Shown here piece by piece: positions 49,431 through 61,795 of a stretch of 64,000 nucleotides of DNA (the stretch's first letter is position 1; each line of letters starts with the position of its first letter). Where the stretch lies: NCBI RefSeq assembly GCF_037893015.1, contig NC_133662.1, forward strand, positions 202,090,009-202,154,008. The letters run 5' to 3'. The stretch is from Macrotis lagotis (Eukaryota; Chordata; Mammalia; Peramelemorphia; Peramelidae). The translations under genes and the position numbers were made by a program. The notes under the pieces are model-generated. The model had not been told where the DNA came from and did no database searches. It saw nothing but the letters and a program-made list of their open reading frames with translations.

Positions 49431-50194
49431 ATGCGTATCAGTGAATCAGAATTCTAGAGCATGAGGATAATACTCTAGAGGCCAACACCCTCATTTGATC
49501 AATCAGAAACTAAGGCACAAGATGGCATGTAAATTCTCTTTTATCTCTTAATTTGACAGACTACAAACTGGAGAAGCATTTCAAAGCTGTGACTCTGAGC
49601 CCGATTTGTCTCTGCAGATGCACCCTTGTTCAACTGCTCCAGGATTTCCTGATCATAATGAGGAAGCCTTGCTGATCAGCCAGTAAACTCAGATTGAGAT
49701 CACATCACCTTTTGACCTCAAACCCCTCCCTTTGTTTACCAGTCTGAAAGTTGGCACAGATGACTATAAAAGGATGAAAAAGAAAGAAAAGTATATAAAG
49801 ATCTGTTCACTTTTGCACTCTGACAACCCGCACTGGGTAGAACCCTTCCTGTATATTCTTGAGAGCAAGAATCTCAGGGCCCTCCCATTTTAGATAATCA
49901 TATGAAGGTAGACTACTACTTTCTGCCCCAGGCAACCCCTGTGGCCAACCAAGAACTTAGTGGAGCTCTTTTCAAGACCTTGTTCAAAATGCATATTTGT
50001 GTCTGGAGAAGGCACTACAGAAAGGTGGAATAGGCAGTTACTTGTGGTATACTTGCAGAAGTCTGATTTGGAAGGTGGGAAGGTTGCTTTGCTCTCCCAG
50101 ATACCTTCCCTGCTTATTAAATGATGTTTGACATTTCTTGAACAAGAGGTGTCTCTTCCTATTCCATAGTTAGAGATAAAACTCTAAATATATA

Positions 50195-50320
50195 TGTATA
50201 TGAATCTGTATGTATGTATAAATCCTTAAGAAGACATAATACAAATATTCACCAGACTGTATATGAATCTGTATGTATGTATATATCCTTAAAAAAGTAT
50301 AGTACAAATATTCACCAGAC
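50195..50320 (+). repeat. Two tandem 63-bp units
   Basis: Units 50195-50257 and 50258-50320 differ at about six positions. Both end TATTCACCAGAC and abut an L1 3' end. Confidence 0.9.
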
Positions 50321-50458
50321 AGTTGGGGGGTGGGGGTGGGAAGGAAGGGTGGAAGGACATTATGTAACTTAAAAATATGTATATGCATGTGGATGAATGT
50401 TGAAAAAACTTTCACAAAATGTAATTGGAAAAATAGAATGAAATATCAATTAAAAAAG
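50321..50458 (+). repeat. L1 LINE 3' terminus, sense
   Basis: G-rich tract, then GTAACTTAAAAATATGTATATG and AATGTAATTGGAAAAATAGA with an A-rich end, as in marsupial L1 tails. Confidence 0.7.
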
Positions 50459-50459
50459 T

Positions 50460-51180
50460 ATAGTACAGAAAAATAAAGACTTAGTGATAGATTTGGATGA
50501 CCTATGTTTAAATACTTCCTTTGATGCTGACCACCTGTACGATGAACAAAATACTGTATTTCCTGAGTCAGGAAGCTCTAGGTTCAAATGCAGATCTCAA
50601 GTATCAGACATTTCCTAGATGTGTGACTTTGGGCAAGTCATATAACAGTTGCATGCCTCAGCTTCCTCAACTTCAAAATGAGTCAGACTGGGTGGCCTCT
50701 AAATGAAATTCCCTTCCATTTTTAAATCTGTATCAGATTCATGCAACTTACCTGGGTTTCAGTTTCCTCGCTTGGAAAAGGAGGGGTTGAACCAGATGAT
50801 CTCTGCAGTCCCTTTGAGCTCTAGTGTTATGATTTGGAGGCAAATAGAACATTTACTTAATTCACAATAACATGTAACTGATTGCTGTCAGATTGCTTGC
50901 TGACAGATTGATGAGAGAAGACTGGGTCTGAAAGTCAAGAGCCAATATGGTTGGAAGGTTTTGGGGAATAAAGTCAATAAAAAGATGGTTGAGGGTCACT
51001 GAAAAGGAATGTTCTACAATATAAATTTCCCTAATGATATAGTAGGAAGAAATCTTGTATTTGAAGTGAAAGAACCTTATTATCTATATGAACTTAGACA
51101 AATCACATTCACTCATGGAGCCTTATAGTTTCTTCATCTGTTAAATGAGGAGGTTAGATCCCTTCCAATTCCAACTATTC
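50460..51180 (+). repeat. Several MIR-like SINEs, sense
   Basis: Cores at about 50610 (GATGTGTGACTTTGGGCAAG), a 3' end at 50745-50830, and another MIR at 51020-51180. Bases 51181-51829 show nothing. Confidence 0.65.
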
Positions 51181-51829
51181 TAAACTGGGTCTGTGTATGA
51201 GATTTGAGAATCAGCTGTGAAACATATTCCAAATTGGTGATACCGCCCACAGGACTTCTTTGGTCTCTTTCCTGAAATCTCTTTTTCCACTCTTTCTTTA
51301 TTTTTATAGTCTTATATAATCTTTTATAAAACTGAAGCTCTGCCCTGTCTTCCTTTCTGCCAGTATGGACTTCTGTCACCTAATTTGAGGAAATATATAC
51401 TTAGAAATGAGTCCCATATCTGATTTGAAATAAAGATCCACCAACTATCCTAGGTCAAATGTAGCAAAGGAATTTAGGATTGCACATATCTCTGTGACAA
51501 GCCTATTCATTTGTTTCTTCCCTTTCTAGACTACAGGAAACTTAGACTACTCCACCCTTTCCAGCTGTCGCCAAACAGATAGCACTGATATGGATGAACA
51601 TATAGAGGATATGAGAAATGCTAGAATAAAAATGTTGAACAAATATGTAAATGGATAATAGAAATGTTTTCCTTATTATGCATGGCAAAGATAAGGACAT
51701 TAGGGGCATAAATAAGCAGTATAAGAAAGCTCAGGAGATCCATGTTGCTTCTCTGATGATTACTCTAGGAGGACTTCATAGGGAAAAAACCGATTTATCA
51801 GAAACTCTTTGATTTGTATGGAAAATAGG

Positions 51830-52035
51830 AATTCACATTTATATAGCTTTCTTTTTTTCTTTGGAAACAGTTAAATTAGGTTATGCTTTTAACCCCATTT
51901 TAGAATTTTAGAGAACTGAGAGAAGTTAAGTAACTCACACAAGGTCAAAAAGTTAATAAAAATATGAGCTGGACTTTGAAGTCCAGTTTCATAATTCCAA
52001 GGCCAATTCTGTGCTTACTCCACCCTACTGCTTCT
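51830..52035 (-). repeat. MIR-like SINE, antisense
   Basis: GAGAACTGAGAGAAGTTAAG...CACAAGGTCAAAAAG and a head remnant ending near 52035. Bases 52036-52693 show only a weak MIR trace at 52310-52380. Confidence 0.65.
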
Positions 52036-52693
52036 AGATAGAGGGAAAAAGATTGATTGATTCATCAAAGCCCAGAGTATTAGAACTAGAGGGCACCTTT
52101 TGAAAACTGAAGGAAGCAAATATAGGGCAAAAAAGGGACTTAGTAAAATGGATAAGTTTATGGATTAGTAACAAGGATCATCGTAAAGAATATGCTCAGA
52201 GTTGCCCTTCCTGGTACCCCATATAGAGACTTTGGGGAAAAGAGACCTGAGCTAGTCAGAATCAGAGGAGCTCAGTTTAAATCCCAATTTTGATGCCAAT
52301 TACCTGCATGAAAGTTAGCACGATGGATAGAATGCTATTCCTCCCAAGTACAGGAAGTCTTGGGCTTAATTTTGGCCAACAAGACTCAGCATGTCACTAT
52401 GACCGGAGAAACACTGATTTTTCCCCCCCATTGTTTCTCCATTGCTCGGAGGCAACAGAGGTGAGGCAGGTGTCCTGTTAGTTTCTGGCTTTGGATTCTT
52501 CCTTGGATGCTCCAAGAGTCACCATATAACTCCAAGTTTTCTGGGTGATGGAGGGAACATGTGGGCCCTTTCTACTCCAACATCATGGTAGCTGTGTACC
52601 TGTGTGGTAGATAGTGCAAAGGACAAGTTTATAAAACTACACAAGTTGGTCCATTGCCTCCTTTTGTTATTAAGTTTGTCCTTTCCTTACCAT

Positions 52694-52714
52694 TTTTATA
52701 TATAAATATATATG

Positions 52715-52761
<47 letters not shown>

Positions 52762-52839
52762 CATATATATTTTAGTAGCTGCCATCTTGATATACACATA
52801 TATATGCACATATATGGTATATCAAGATGGTAGCTACTA
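52694..52839. repeat. TA/TG microsatellite and adjoining palindrome
   Basis: TATA runs and (TG)n at 52694-52760. Then an inverted repeat with 23-bp arms (52773-52795 and 52817-52839, one mismatch) around a 21-bp loop that is itself partly self-complementary. Confidence 0.95.
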
Positions 52840-52994
52840 CAATGTTATTAGAGAGAAAGACAACTCAAAGTGGTTAGCCCAAGCTTGACTAGCTTGCTGG
52901 TGGATGTGCTTTGTGGAGCTTGCTGGGAAAAAATCATTACTAGTACTATTTTATGGGGGGGGGAGTTCCTAGGTATGAATAATTTATAAATGAA

Positions 52995-53590
52995 TTTTTG
53001 GGTAGCTTAGTGGTGCAGTGGATAGAACACTGGATTCAGATACAAGAAGATCTGAGTTTGAATTGTACTTCAGACATTTCCTAGCAATTTGACCATGGCC
53101 AAGTCACTTAACTTTAGTCAGTTATAAAATGTGGAGAATAATTCCTATTTTCTAAGATTGTTGTGAGGATCAGATGACCTATGTAAAGCAGTTACAATGC
53201 TAGAAACTAATCAATGTGCAAGTTAGGGATAATTGTATATCAGTTCTTGTATTTTAGTTCTTTCAGTGATCCATGATCACCCTTATATGAGTAATCCCTT
53301 CACTGATGCAGTTCATAGTATATTCTTGTCACTTTATTCTCAGTATTCTTGTCCAGTCCTTCCATAAATCCTCCAGTGAATATATCCAAAGCTCTAGTAT
53401 CCCTCTTTCAGTCTATGGATTGAGAGTGTTCCCCTATCTCCTATGTGATCAGATCACTTCCTTTTTCCACCATACTTTTTCTGAATGAGGTCATTTATAT
53501 TGAGAGGCAATGTGGTATAATGAACAGAGAGCAAGTCCTGGGGTCAGATGACCTGGGTTCAAGTTATGCCTCAGACACATGCTATATGTG
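52995..53590 (+). repeat. MIR/MAR1-like SINEs
   Basis: Sense SINE at 52995-53205 (GGTAGCTTAGTGGTGCAGTGG). Partial SINE head at 53500-53590 (GGGTCAGATGACCTGGGTTC). 53206-53499 unremarkable. Confidence 0.7.
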
Positions 53591-53599
53591 CATGCCAGC

Positions 53600-54290
53600 C
53601 AACTCTTTAAGATCATGCCCAGGTGCCCATCTGCATTGATAGAGGGCATTTCTTCACTGGGAGTTCTCTAAACCAATGGAATCACTTGCCCTTTCACATT
53701 TCTTGGGAACCAGACATGGATAGACTGCGACCTACTCATTCCTGCCATGCCTCTCCCCACTGTCTGTTGAATCACTATAGTTTTGAATCTGATGCTCCAT
53801 GATCTGAAGTTTTGTAACATCACTAGAAGCATACTGATGTTATAAAGATGGTTTGGAGTCAGGAAGCAGCTTGGGAATTACTTAAAGTCCTGCACAATTC
53901 CCAAAAGCAGTACAGCTGTAGCACTTTCTCCTGTTCTACTCCATTCAAGGTCCAGCTTATTGTTTGTTTCCATTTCCTATCCAAGATAGAGGTACTGATT
54001 AACAAACTCCATGGGCTGTCCATCCAATTTCATGTCATCATCTGGACAATAGTTCTTCTCTATTATTTTGTTTTTTCCTTTGTGAACTAGAAGGCTGATC
54101 CTTTCTGAATTGTAATAGATTTCATCAAGTTGATCCTATAATGTTTTGGAGCTTGGATGCAGTTAGCACTTTGTCATCCACAAACATCAGAGCCTACAGG
54201 AACTCACCTCCTCTATTTGGACTTAGTGGAGGGCATCTTCCATGACAGTAGTGAACATTTTTGCTGAGGAATGTCCTAAATGTGTCCCTA
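53600..54290 (-). pseudogene. LINE reverse-transcriptase remnant, antisense
   Basis: On the minus strand near 54165-54200 one frame reads ALMFVDDKVLTA, the F-x-DD catalytic box of a LINE RT. Further on it reads GQPMEFVNQYLYLG, then QQTVGRGMAGMS, in the order seen in RTE-type LINEs. Several stops and frame shifts; dead. Confidence 0.65.
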
Positions 54291-54709
54291 CTTTATTTTT
54301 ATGATTTTACTTTGTGTTATTTTATAATCAAAGGAGGGTTGGAAAAAAATTATCTCTAAGAAGTGTAATATTTTGCTTTTGGTAGTTGTACTTCTAGCAT
54401 TTTCTACAGTGCCTAGTTATAGAACAAGGGCTTAATAAATACTTTTTTTGTTTATTCATTGCACTTATCAAAGCTTCTAGTATGAGTTTAGCATATGTTT
54501 GAGAAACATCTTGTTGAAGGAGATCCTTTAAGGCAATATTTTCTTCTAGGAAGTCAAATACTTAAAAAAAAGCATCAACAATCAACAAACAGGTTTTTAT
54601 ATTTTCACTTGAGTGACTGAAAAATAAATATGACTGTCAGAGAAAATCATTTGCAGAAATCTCCTTGCATTTTTATTGATACCCTTGACAGTGTGTGGAT
54701 AATTCTCTT

Positions 54710-54896
54710 AAAGATTTTAAAGAAATGTGGGGTGGCTAGAATAGAGCACCAGCCCCAGAGTCAGGAGTACCTGAGTTCAAATCCAGCCTCAGACACTTAA
54801 TAATTACCTAGCTGTGTGGCTTTGGGCAAGCCACTTAACCCCACTGCTTTGCAAAAACCTAAAAAAAAAAAATTAAAAAAAGATTTTAAAGAAATG
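54710..54896 (+). repeat. Short CORE-SINE with 18-bp TSD
   Basis: The body (54728-54878) has a shortened head (GGGGTGGCTAGAATAGAGC). The exact TSD aaagattttaaagaaatg lies at 54710 and 54879. An L2 tail trace is at 54395-54450. Confidence 0.96.
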
Positions 54897-55014
54897 AGAA
54901 AGTAGGATCTGATTCAAAAACTACTTGTCAGTTCTTGAACATTTAACAACTTCCAGGATTTTTTTCTTCAATCATTTTGTCTCTTTGCTACTTTCAGACC
55001 TTAAACCTTATCTT

Positions 55015-55022
55015 AAACCTTA

Positions 55023-55056
<34 letters not shown>

Positions 55057-55202
55057 CAAGGCAAAATGGGGTTAAGTGGCTTGCCCAAAGCCACACAGCT
55101 AGGTAATTATTAAATGTCAGATAAGATTTGAACCCAGGTATTACTGACTCCAAGGCTGGTGCTTTGTCCACTGCGCCACCTAGCCACCCAAACCTTATCT
55201 TT
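55015..55202 (-). repeat. Short CORE-SINE, antisense, long T tract, 13-bp TSD
   Basis: About 29 Ts precede AGCAAGGCAAAATGGGG; ends CGCCACCTAGCCACCC. TSD aaaccttatcttt at 55015 and 55190. Confidence 0.95.
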
Positions 55203-56159
55203 CAATAGTTTCAGTCTTATCACCTCCAGAATGAGTTCTGTATGTGGTTGGTTTGATCCAGTTGCTTGTTTTGACTTCATTTTCTTATGTGTTATTCCCA
55301 CTACTTCATAAAATATATTGGGCACAAAGGTGACCAAGCACTATTATTAAGTGAGAATACTATGCTATAGAAATACTGACAAATCTGTTTTTATTTTATG
55401 TCTATTTTGTTGTCCTGGTTTCAGGTGATGATGATGTTAGATGTGCAAAATGCATTACAAAACCAAATATAAATGATGTTAAAATTAATTATTTGGTTCC
55501 TTCTCCTCAGCTTAGAAATATACTCCTCTATAAGCTAAAAAATAATAATATAAATGCTTTTGACCTTGCTGTAATGTGATGTCTCTTTTCCTTTTCTGTC
55601 CTCACTGCTTCACCTTTATTACCATTTATTCTTCAATCTCTTGAAATCTGGTTTCTGTCTCATCACTCTATTGGAACTCTATCTTTTATCTTTAATCTTT
55701 CTACTGAAATTCATTATTTTCAAAATGAGACAGTGGTGGATAATTCTAGATGACCTCTTAAGGCAACTTCTAGTTTTAAGCTTATGATACTCTTTCATTC
55801 AATTGAATGGATAATCAGCACTTATAATCATAGAATTTAGAGTTGGAGTGTTCTCAAGTTGAATTAAATGACTTCATGTGGTAAGGCTTTTCATACAATG
55901 TTTAAGGTGAACAAAATGTAACTGTGATTTATAAGAGTGTTAATATCTGTATTAAACATTTTGAGTGGGGATTTCCTTTCCTTAATTTTGTGAGGATTTT
56001 TATTTGCAAGTAATCAACAAACATTTGTTAAAATACTATTATATACCAAGTACTCTGCCAGGCACTGGAATATAAAGATAAAAATGAAATAATCTTTGCC
56101 CTCAAACAGCTTACAGTTTAGCCAGGAACACAACATGTATATCCATAAGTGGTGTACCA
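55203..56159. other. No gene; old repeat trace at 56025-56120
   Basis: ACCAAGTACTCTGCCAGGCACTGG...CCCTCAAACAGCTTACAG resembles the repeat at 62537. The rest is AT-rich. Confidence 0.45.
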
Positions 56160-56452
56160 TATGATGAGATATGATAAGGACCATAGGAGAGAGCATCAGC
56201 AGTAGGACTTGAGCTCAAATAGACACTTACTAGCTGTGTGTCTTTGAGCAAGTCACTTAACTCTGATTGCCTTGAATCCAGGACCATCTCCAGTAGTCCT
56301 GATTCATTTCTGGCCCCTGGACACAGATGACTTTGGAGGAGAAAGTGAGGCTGGTGACTAAGGACAGTATTCCCTCACTCCAACACAATTCACCTGCATG
56401 TAATGGCATCATCTTCCTGATGTCATGATCTTCTTTGAGATTGAAGGACAAG

Positions 56453-56486
<34 letters not shown>
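56160..56486 (+). repeat. tRNA-derived SINE with RTE-like tail and (ATC)n
   Basis: CORE at 56230 (GCTGTGTGTCTTTGAGCAAG), tail CCAGGACCATCTCCAGTAG...AAGTGAGGCTGGTGAC...GATGTCATGATCTTC, then (ATC)n 56453-56486 as terminal repeat. Confidence 0.75.
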
Positions 56487-57084
56487 TAAATAAGTATATG
56501 AACCTCTGAGTTCTTATGAGGATGCACAATGTTTTCTGCTGTTTGCAGTCACAATATAGAATTAAGCATATGCAAGTACTGATTCCATTCGCTTACCACA
56601 TGAAGCAACCTTTTAATTGGTCACTGAGATGAAACTGAGAATACATTTAGAGATACTAACCAGGCAACATATTTTCTTTCTCCTCCCTGGCTGTAATCGA
56701 GGGAAGACACATTGCTATTTGGTAAGCCTTAGTCTTTCCACTCAGAATCACATGGTCCTCAACACAGGTCTTCATACTTAACCTCTCTGCATTTGTTCTT
56801 TCTTTTAAGTGAAGGAACATTGGAGATGACTGTGATCTTGCAAGCTTCAAAAGCTAGGAAGAACAAGAAAGTGAGTAATGATAGTCCAAGTAATGGGAGT
56901 CTAAGCTAAAATTGTCAAACAGTCTATATACCAGTGTAACCTTGCAGAGAAGGAGCCATACCCTAGTTGAGACATTGATTTGTCCAGTGTATGCTATATT
57001 TGGAAATGAACTCTCAATGGGGCAAATGCTATGTAGAATTTGCTTTAAATTTTAGTCTACTCTCCTCAGGGACCAAGGTCTTTA
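56487..57084. other. No gene or repeat recognised
   Basis: Short ORFs only. Confidence 0.5.
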
Positions 57085-57375
57085 AAATGATAGTATATTT
57101 CCAGATGTTGGGGTAAATGTTTGTGTTTCTGTACTTGCTATATCTTCTCAGTTAATATCTTTTTGTACAAGATAATTTATGGGGCAGCTAGGTGGCACAG
57201 TGAATAGAGCACCAGCCCTGGAGTCAGGAGGACCTGAGTTCAGATCTGGCCTCAGACACTTAATAATTACCTAACTGTGTGGCCTTGGGCAAGCCATTTA
57301 ACCCTACTGCCTTGCAAAAAAAAAAACTAAAAAAAAAGATAATTGATGTTACTTGGTCAATTAATTAACAAAAGT
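57085..57375 (+). repeat. Unclassified repeat copy 2, split by a SINE
   Basis: GTTGGGGTAAATGTTTGTG...CAGTTAATATCTTTTTGTAC continues after the SINE. See 47835 and 60690. Confidence 0.45.
57169..57344 (+). repeat. Short CORE-SINE with TSD
   Basis: Body 57178-57335, near consensus, A tail. TSD aagataatt at 57169 and 57336. Confidence 0.94.
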
Positions 57376-57635
57376 TATATCAATTAGAGCTCTAAACCTG
57401 GAGTCAGGAAGATCTGAGTTCAAATTCATCTTCAGACACTTATTAGCCATGTGATCCTGGGCAAGTAACTTCAATTCTGGTTGCCTCAGTTTCTTAATCT
57501 GTAAAATGGAAATAATAATAATACCATCTACATCCCAAGAATATTGAGAGGATCAAGTGAGATAATTGTAACACATTTAGAACATTGACTGGCATGCACT
57601 ATATATAAATGATATGTTTATAATTATTGTATTAT
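57376..57635 (+). repeat. MIR/MAR1-like SINE
   Basis: AGAGCTCTAAACCTGGAGTCAGG...TTTCTTAATCTGTAAAATGG with the MIR 3' end. Bases 57636-58329 show nothing firm. Confidence 0.7.
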
Positions 57636-58329
57636 AAAATTCTGGGGTAATTACAAGTGGTGATTGATATGGGGGAAAAACACTGGAATGGGGGACTCCA
57701 ACTGATAGCATTATAGAAAGATGACTTTAGTTATTCAAGCACTACTGCTATAGCAGTAACCTTGAAGGCTAGACATAGCTAGCCTTGCTCTGGGAGACCA
57801 GAGTCAATGAGAGTGGGAGTTCAGATAAGAATCCTCCAAACTTATAAAAGTCATAAGTATGCAGTTAAACCCTTCCTCAGTGTCAGGGAGAAGAATGATT
57901 TTTCCAAAGATGATTTAAATTCTTAGAAAATTGTAATCTTTATTTCTAGATATTTGAAGGAGTGTTGATTCTGAAACTGCTTGCTCTTATTGTTATTTTT
58001 AGATTCCAGTAAAAGTTTGCTATCTAAGGTCATGTCAACATGACATTGAAGATTTTTTTCCCCTCCCTTCAGAAAAATAAAACATTGATTGTAATAGTTT
58101 ACAATGAAAAAATCAACATTCAATTCTGAAAGTCTTTACTGAGTCCCTACTGTGCGCTTGGACTAATAACTGGCCTACGATGAAGAGCCAATGTTATGCC
58201 TCTTCCCAAGACTGTGCCATTGTTCAATGTAATGAATATTGAGCAAGGAGTCCAGGAAAACTGGATGGGAGTTACCCTTCTGACACTAGTTTGGTGACAT
58301 TAATTCACTGGTCTTTTTAGCTTCTTTAC

Positions 58330-58765
58330 ATGTAAATGTCCTTTAGACAGAGGCATTTTCCATGTGAGGAATCTGATTCTCAACAAAATGAGATGACTTG
58401 ACTAAGGATACACATTTGGTAAGTATCTGATCCAGTAGGTGAATTGGGTCCTTCGGTTCTAAATCCATCAACCTTTTCTATTTTATCTTGGGGACAACAT
58501 TTAAAGGTTATTTAACAGTGAGGTGATGTTGGGGAGAAGGAAACATTTCTGAGCAGTGGGTGAACTTAGGCTAATTTGGGCTTAGCATCAGGAAAAAAAC
58601 TTTGCAATAGTTATAGCCATCCCAGAGTAGGCCACCCCACAAAGCAGGGAGATGTCCCTGATTGAAGAGAAGATTCTTGTTGGGGATGAGTTGGAGTGAA
58701 CAGTCTCTGGGTCCCTTCCAACTCTAGGACTCTGTGTTTGTTTTGGAAGTTGATTCTGGTTGAGG
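58330..58765. repeat. Antisense MIR then CR1/L3-like 3' end
   Basis: 58330-58480 antisense MIR. 58550-58765 ends CTCTGGGTCCCTTCCAACTCTAGGACTCTG, the CR1/L3 pattern. Bases 58766-59129 show nothing. Confidence 0.55.
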
Positions 58766-59129
58766 TACTATTATAGTCTATACTGGAGAAACACTGAGAG
58801 AAATGAAAATTCCTTCTTGATGCTGCAGAGCTAAAAAATGACATCAACTTTTGCCACCTCCCCAGTGTAATTACAGATGATATACATTACCCAGAAACCC
58901 ATATGGTTCTAAGAGAGACAGATCAATGAAAAATGATATTATTTCATCTCAGTTCAGTCAACTATCTCTTTGTCTCCAATGGATCATGAGCTATTACAGA
59001 GGATATCTTGCATTCTGCTTATCATCTAATTCTAAGACCAAATCATCATAGCAAAAATCTAGAGTATAGATTATCAGAGGGCAAGTCAGTTCTACAGCAA
59101 GGTAAACAGGATCATATATGGTCATAAAT

Positions 59130-59930
59130 AGAAGTGGAAGGTACTTCAGATATCATCTACTCTAATTCCTTCATTTTACATATTAGAAAACAGATTTAGG
59201 AAGGTTTAATGATTTGCTCATTTGGTTCTGAGTAAAAAAGGATTTTGGAGACCATCTAATTCCACCCCTTCATTTTATATGTTTGAAAACTGGGGTTTGG
59301 GAAATTCAATGACCTTCCAAAGGACTTCAGAGGTAAAATTTAAATCCAAGTTCCCTGATGTCAGAGCCAGAACTCTTTCATGATAAGTTTCAAAAGGGTG
59401 GCCAAATTCACAAGAAATCCGTCAGTTAATAGATGAGTGTTTATTGAGCACTTTTAAATGCTAGATACTGTTTGAAACATAGAAGAAAACAGGGAGTTGA
59501 AAGATGATTCATAACATTTCCTATTGCTTTCAAGTATGGGCTCACAGTCACCAATTTAGAATTGCTGGAACCTTAGAGATCATTTAGACGACTCTTGCTC
59601 AATTAATAGATGAGGAAATTGAGAACCAAAGAGATCAAGCTACTTAACTCACACAGGTATGACAGCTGGAATTGGTTTCGACCCAGTCTCTTCCTTTTTG
59701 CTGCCTTATCTGTTGCATGATCTTGGATAAATTGCTTAACTTATTTGAGCCTCAGTTCTACCATCTATAGAGAGACCAATCACATGCTACCTGCCTTTTT
59801 ATCCCACATAAAGCCTCTCTACCTCATCTGGATATTGTAAGGATGATGTAAAAAAAAAAAAGCTTGAACAAGAATTTTCAAAAACTTTAAAGCATCTTAC
59901 AGATGTGATCTATTATCATTATTATTAAAT
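59130..59930. repeat. Cluster of MIR-like SINEs
   Basis: Two antisense MIR pieces at 59130-59390, one at 59565-59695, then a sense MIR at 59700-59930. 59425-59520 resembles the 62.5-kb repeat. Confidence 0.6.
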
Positions 59931-60084
59931 AGAAAACATTGTTTCTATGCTTGTGGAAACTATTACCTAGTGAGGAGACAAAAGACTAACACCTGAAATA
60001 ACAGGAAACATAATGAAATACTTTAATTTTTAACTGAAATGAGGCTTTGGAGGGGCCTTGAGTGGAATACTCTGCCTAGGCCAG

Positions 60085-60690
60085 TCGATATTTAAAGCAT
60101 TGTGTTCAGTTTTGTGCACCATATTTTTGGAAGGACATTGAAAAGAAAACTTTCAAATTCCTACATTCAGAATGAGGGTGTGGGAGTGGCTTCTTTCCAT
60201 TGACTTCAAGGCTGAAATAGTCTACAAATAACCTGATTGGGACACTCTCTTTATCAAGTTCATCCAAAAAAGTCAAAATTCACTTATAGTTAGGCATCAA
60301 GAACTTCACTGGTGGAGGTGGGGTGGTAGTGGCAGGTGGGATTTGGGAAGGGGTACCTTCTTTTCCCCTCTTCTTCTTACCCAGTAGCACTGGAAAAAAA
60401 TGGGATTGAGTTTTTAATCTGGTCTGTTTCATTTGCCCTCAATTCCAGGTGCAGGTAGTTGAATCCTCACTGAAACTGGGAAGTTGAACCTTGACAACCT
60501 TGGAGGTGGAATTCCTGTTTGGTTGTTCAGTCAGCCAGCCTAACAGAGAAACTCCAAGAAGCCAGACGTCCTAGTCTAAAACCCAAGGAGGGCTTTGAAC
60601 TTGGAATATGAGACTGTGTTATACAGGATCTGAACTAATCTGTGAATCTAATGCCCTTCTCCTCTTAGAGTATGGCATGATTGGGTGGTC
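60085..60690 (+). repeat. CR1/L3-like fragment and unassigned sequence
   Basis: TTGTGTTCAGTTTTGTGCACC...GGAAGGACATTGAAAAG is a CR1/L3 signature (60085-60170). The rest may belong to the next repeat. Confidence 0.5.
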
Positions 60691-60920
60691 ACAAATATTA
60701 TGCCTCCAGGAGTTGGGGGGAATATTTGTATAGCAATTATTATTTCTTGGAAGTACATATTCCTTTCTTAAAAGTAATCCAACTGTTAAGTGGTTAAATG
60801 GAACTTGGGTGCTGACCCCCTAAAATTGAGGGAATACCATTAATGGGGGTAGGAGTCAATATCAGAGAGCCTAGGCTCCATCCAAAGTCCTTTAGGGATA
60901 CCAGAGAACTGTGAGGGAAG
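60690..60920 (+). repeat. Unclassified repeat family, copy 3
   Basis: GTTGGGGGGAATATTTGTATAG...GTTAAGTGGTTAAATGGAAC; longest parallel with copy 1. Confidence 0.45.
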
Positions 60921-61129
60921 GGTCATTGACTTTTAGTCAGTGGGAACCAATTGTTATACATATAATAATTAATTGAAGAACCTGAGAATATTTTGCCAGG
61001 AGGGGAAAAAATGACAAGGTAGAGGTTGAATCTGGAGCATCATATCTTTCTTCAAATTGGACTATACATGGAAAATAGAATAGAATTATCCTCCTAGACC
61101 TCAGAGGGTGAAACAGAGAAATGGGTAGA

Positions 61130-61475
61130 AGTTGCAAAGAGGCAAGTTTAGTTTTGATATCAGGAAAAACTTCCTAACAATTAGAGCTAGACTGAAGTGA
61201 AATGGAATGTATTAGGAGAGATGTAATAAAATGACATGTAAAATGTTTTGCAAGAGTATTTTATAAATACTAGTTGGTTTTCCCATCCCTGGGAAAACAA
61301 GCAAACTTGGATATTATTTATTGGGTTTGTTGAATGAGGATTCTAATTCAGGTACAAGTTGGACTAGTTGGTCCCTTATAACTCTAAGAGTCTGACTAGT
61401 TGATCATGAAGATCTCTTATAACTCTAAGTCTGACTAGTTGGCCATGGAAGTTCCTTATATCTCTAAAAGTCTGT
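61130..61475 (+). repeat. CR1/L3-like LINE 3' end with terminal triplication
   Basis: GGAAAAACTTCCTAACAATTAGAGC...TTGGACTAGTTGGTCCCTTATAACTC is the LINE end. Three units starting GACTAGTT follow each other at 61362, 61394 and 61433. Confidence 0.75.
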
Positions 61476-61599
61476 GGTTCAAATATCTGGTTTTCAAGGA
61501 TAGATAGGATTTCTATATGTAGCAGGGAGTATAGGTACTTCCATTCAATAGATTCCTAGACCTGTGTAGGATCATCAAAATTTACATGCATCATCAATC

Positions 61600-61795
61600 T
61601 CAAATCTCCCAACAAACCTTTGAGGTTGTCCTGAAGGTGTTATTATTCCTGTTTTAGATGCAGAGGTTCAGAGGTTTAGGTACAGAGGTTCATTGGTACC
61701 CGTGGTGACACAGATAATAAAGTTTCAGAAGAGGGATATGAACCAATGTTCAGCAATCTTTCCATCGTGCCACATTGCTTCTTATGTATTCCTTA
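61600..61795 (-). repeat. MIR-like SINE, antisense
   Basis: TTTTAGATGCAGAGGTTCAG...GTGACACAGATAATAAAG...ATCGTGCCACATTGC. Bases 61796-62249 show nothing. Confidence 0.6.
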
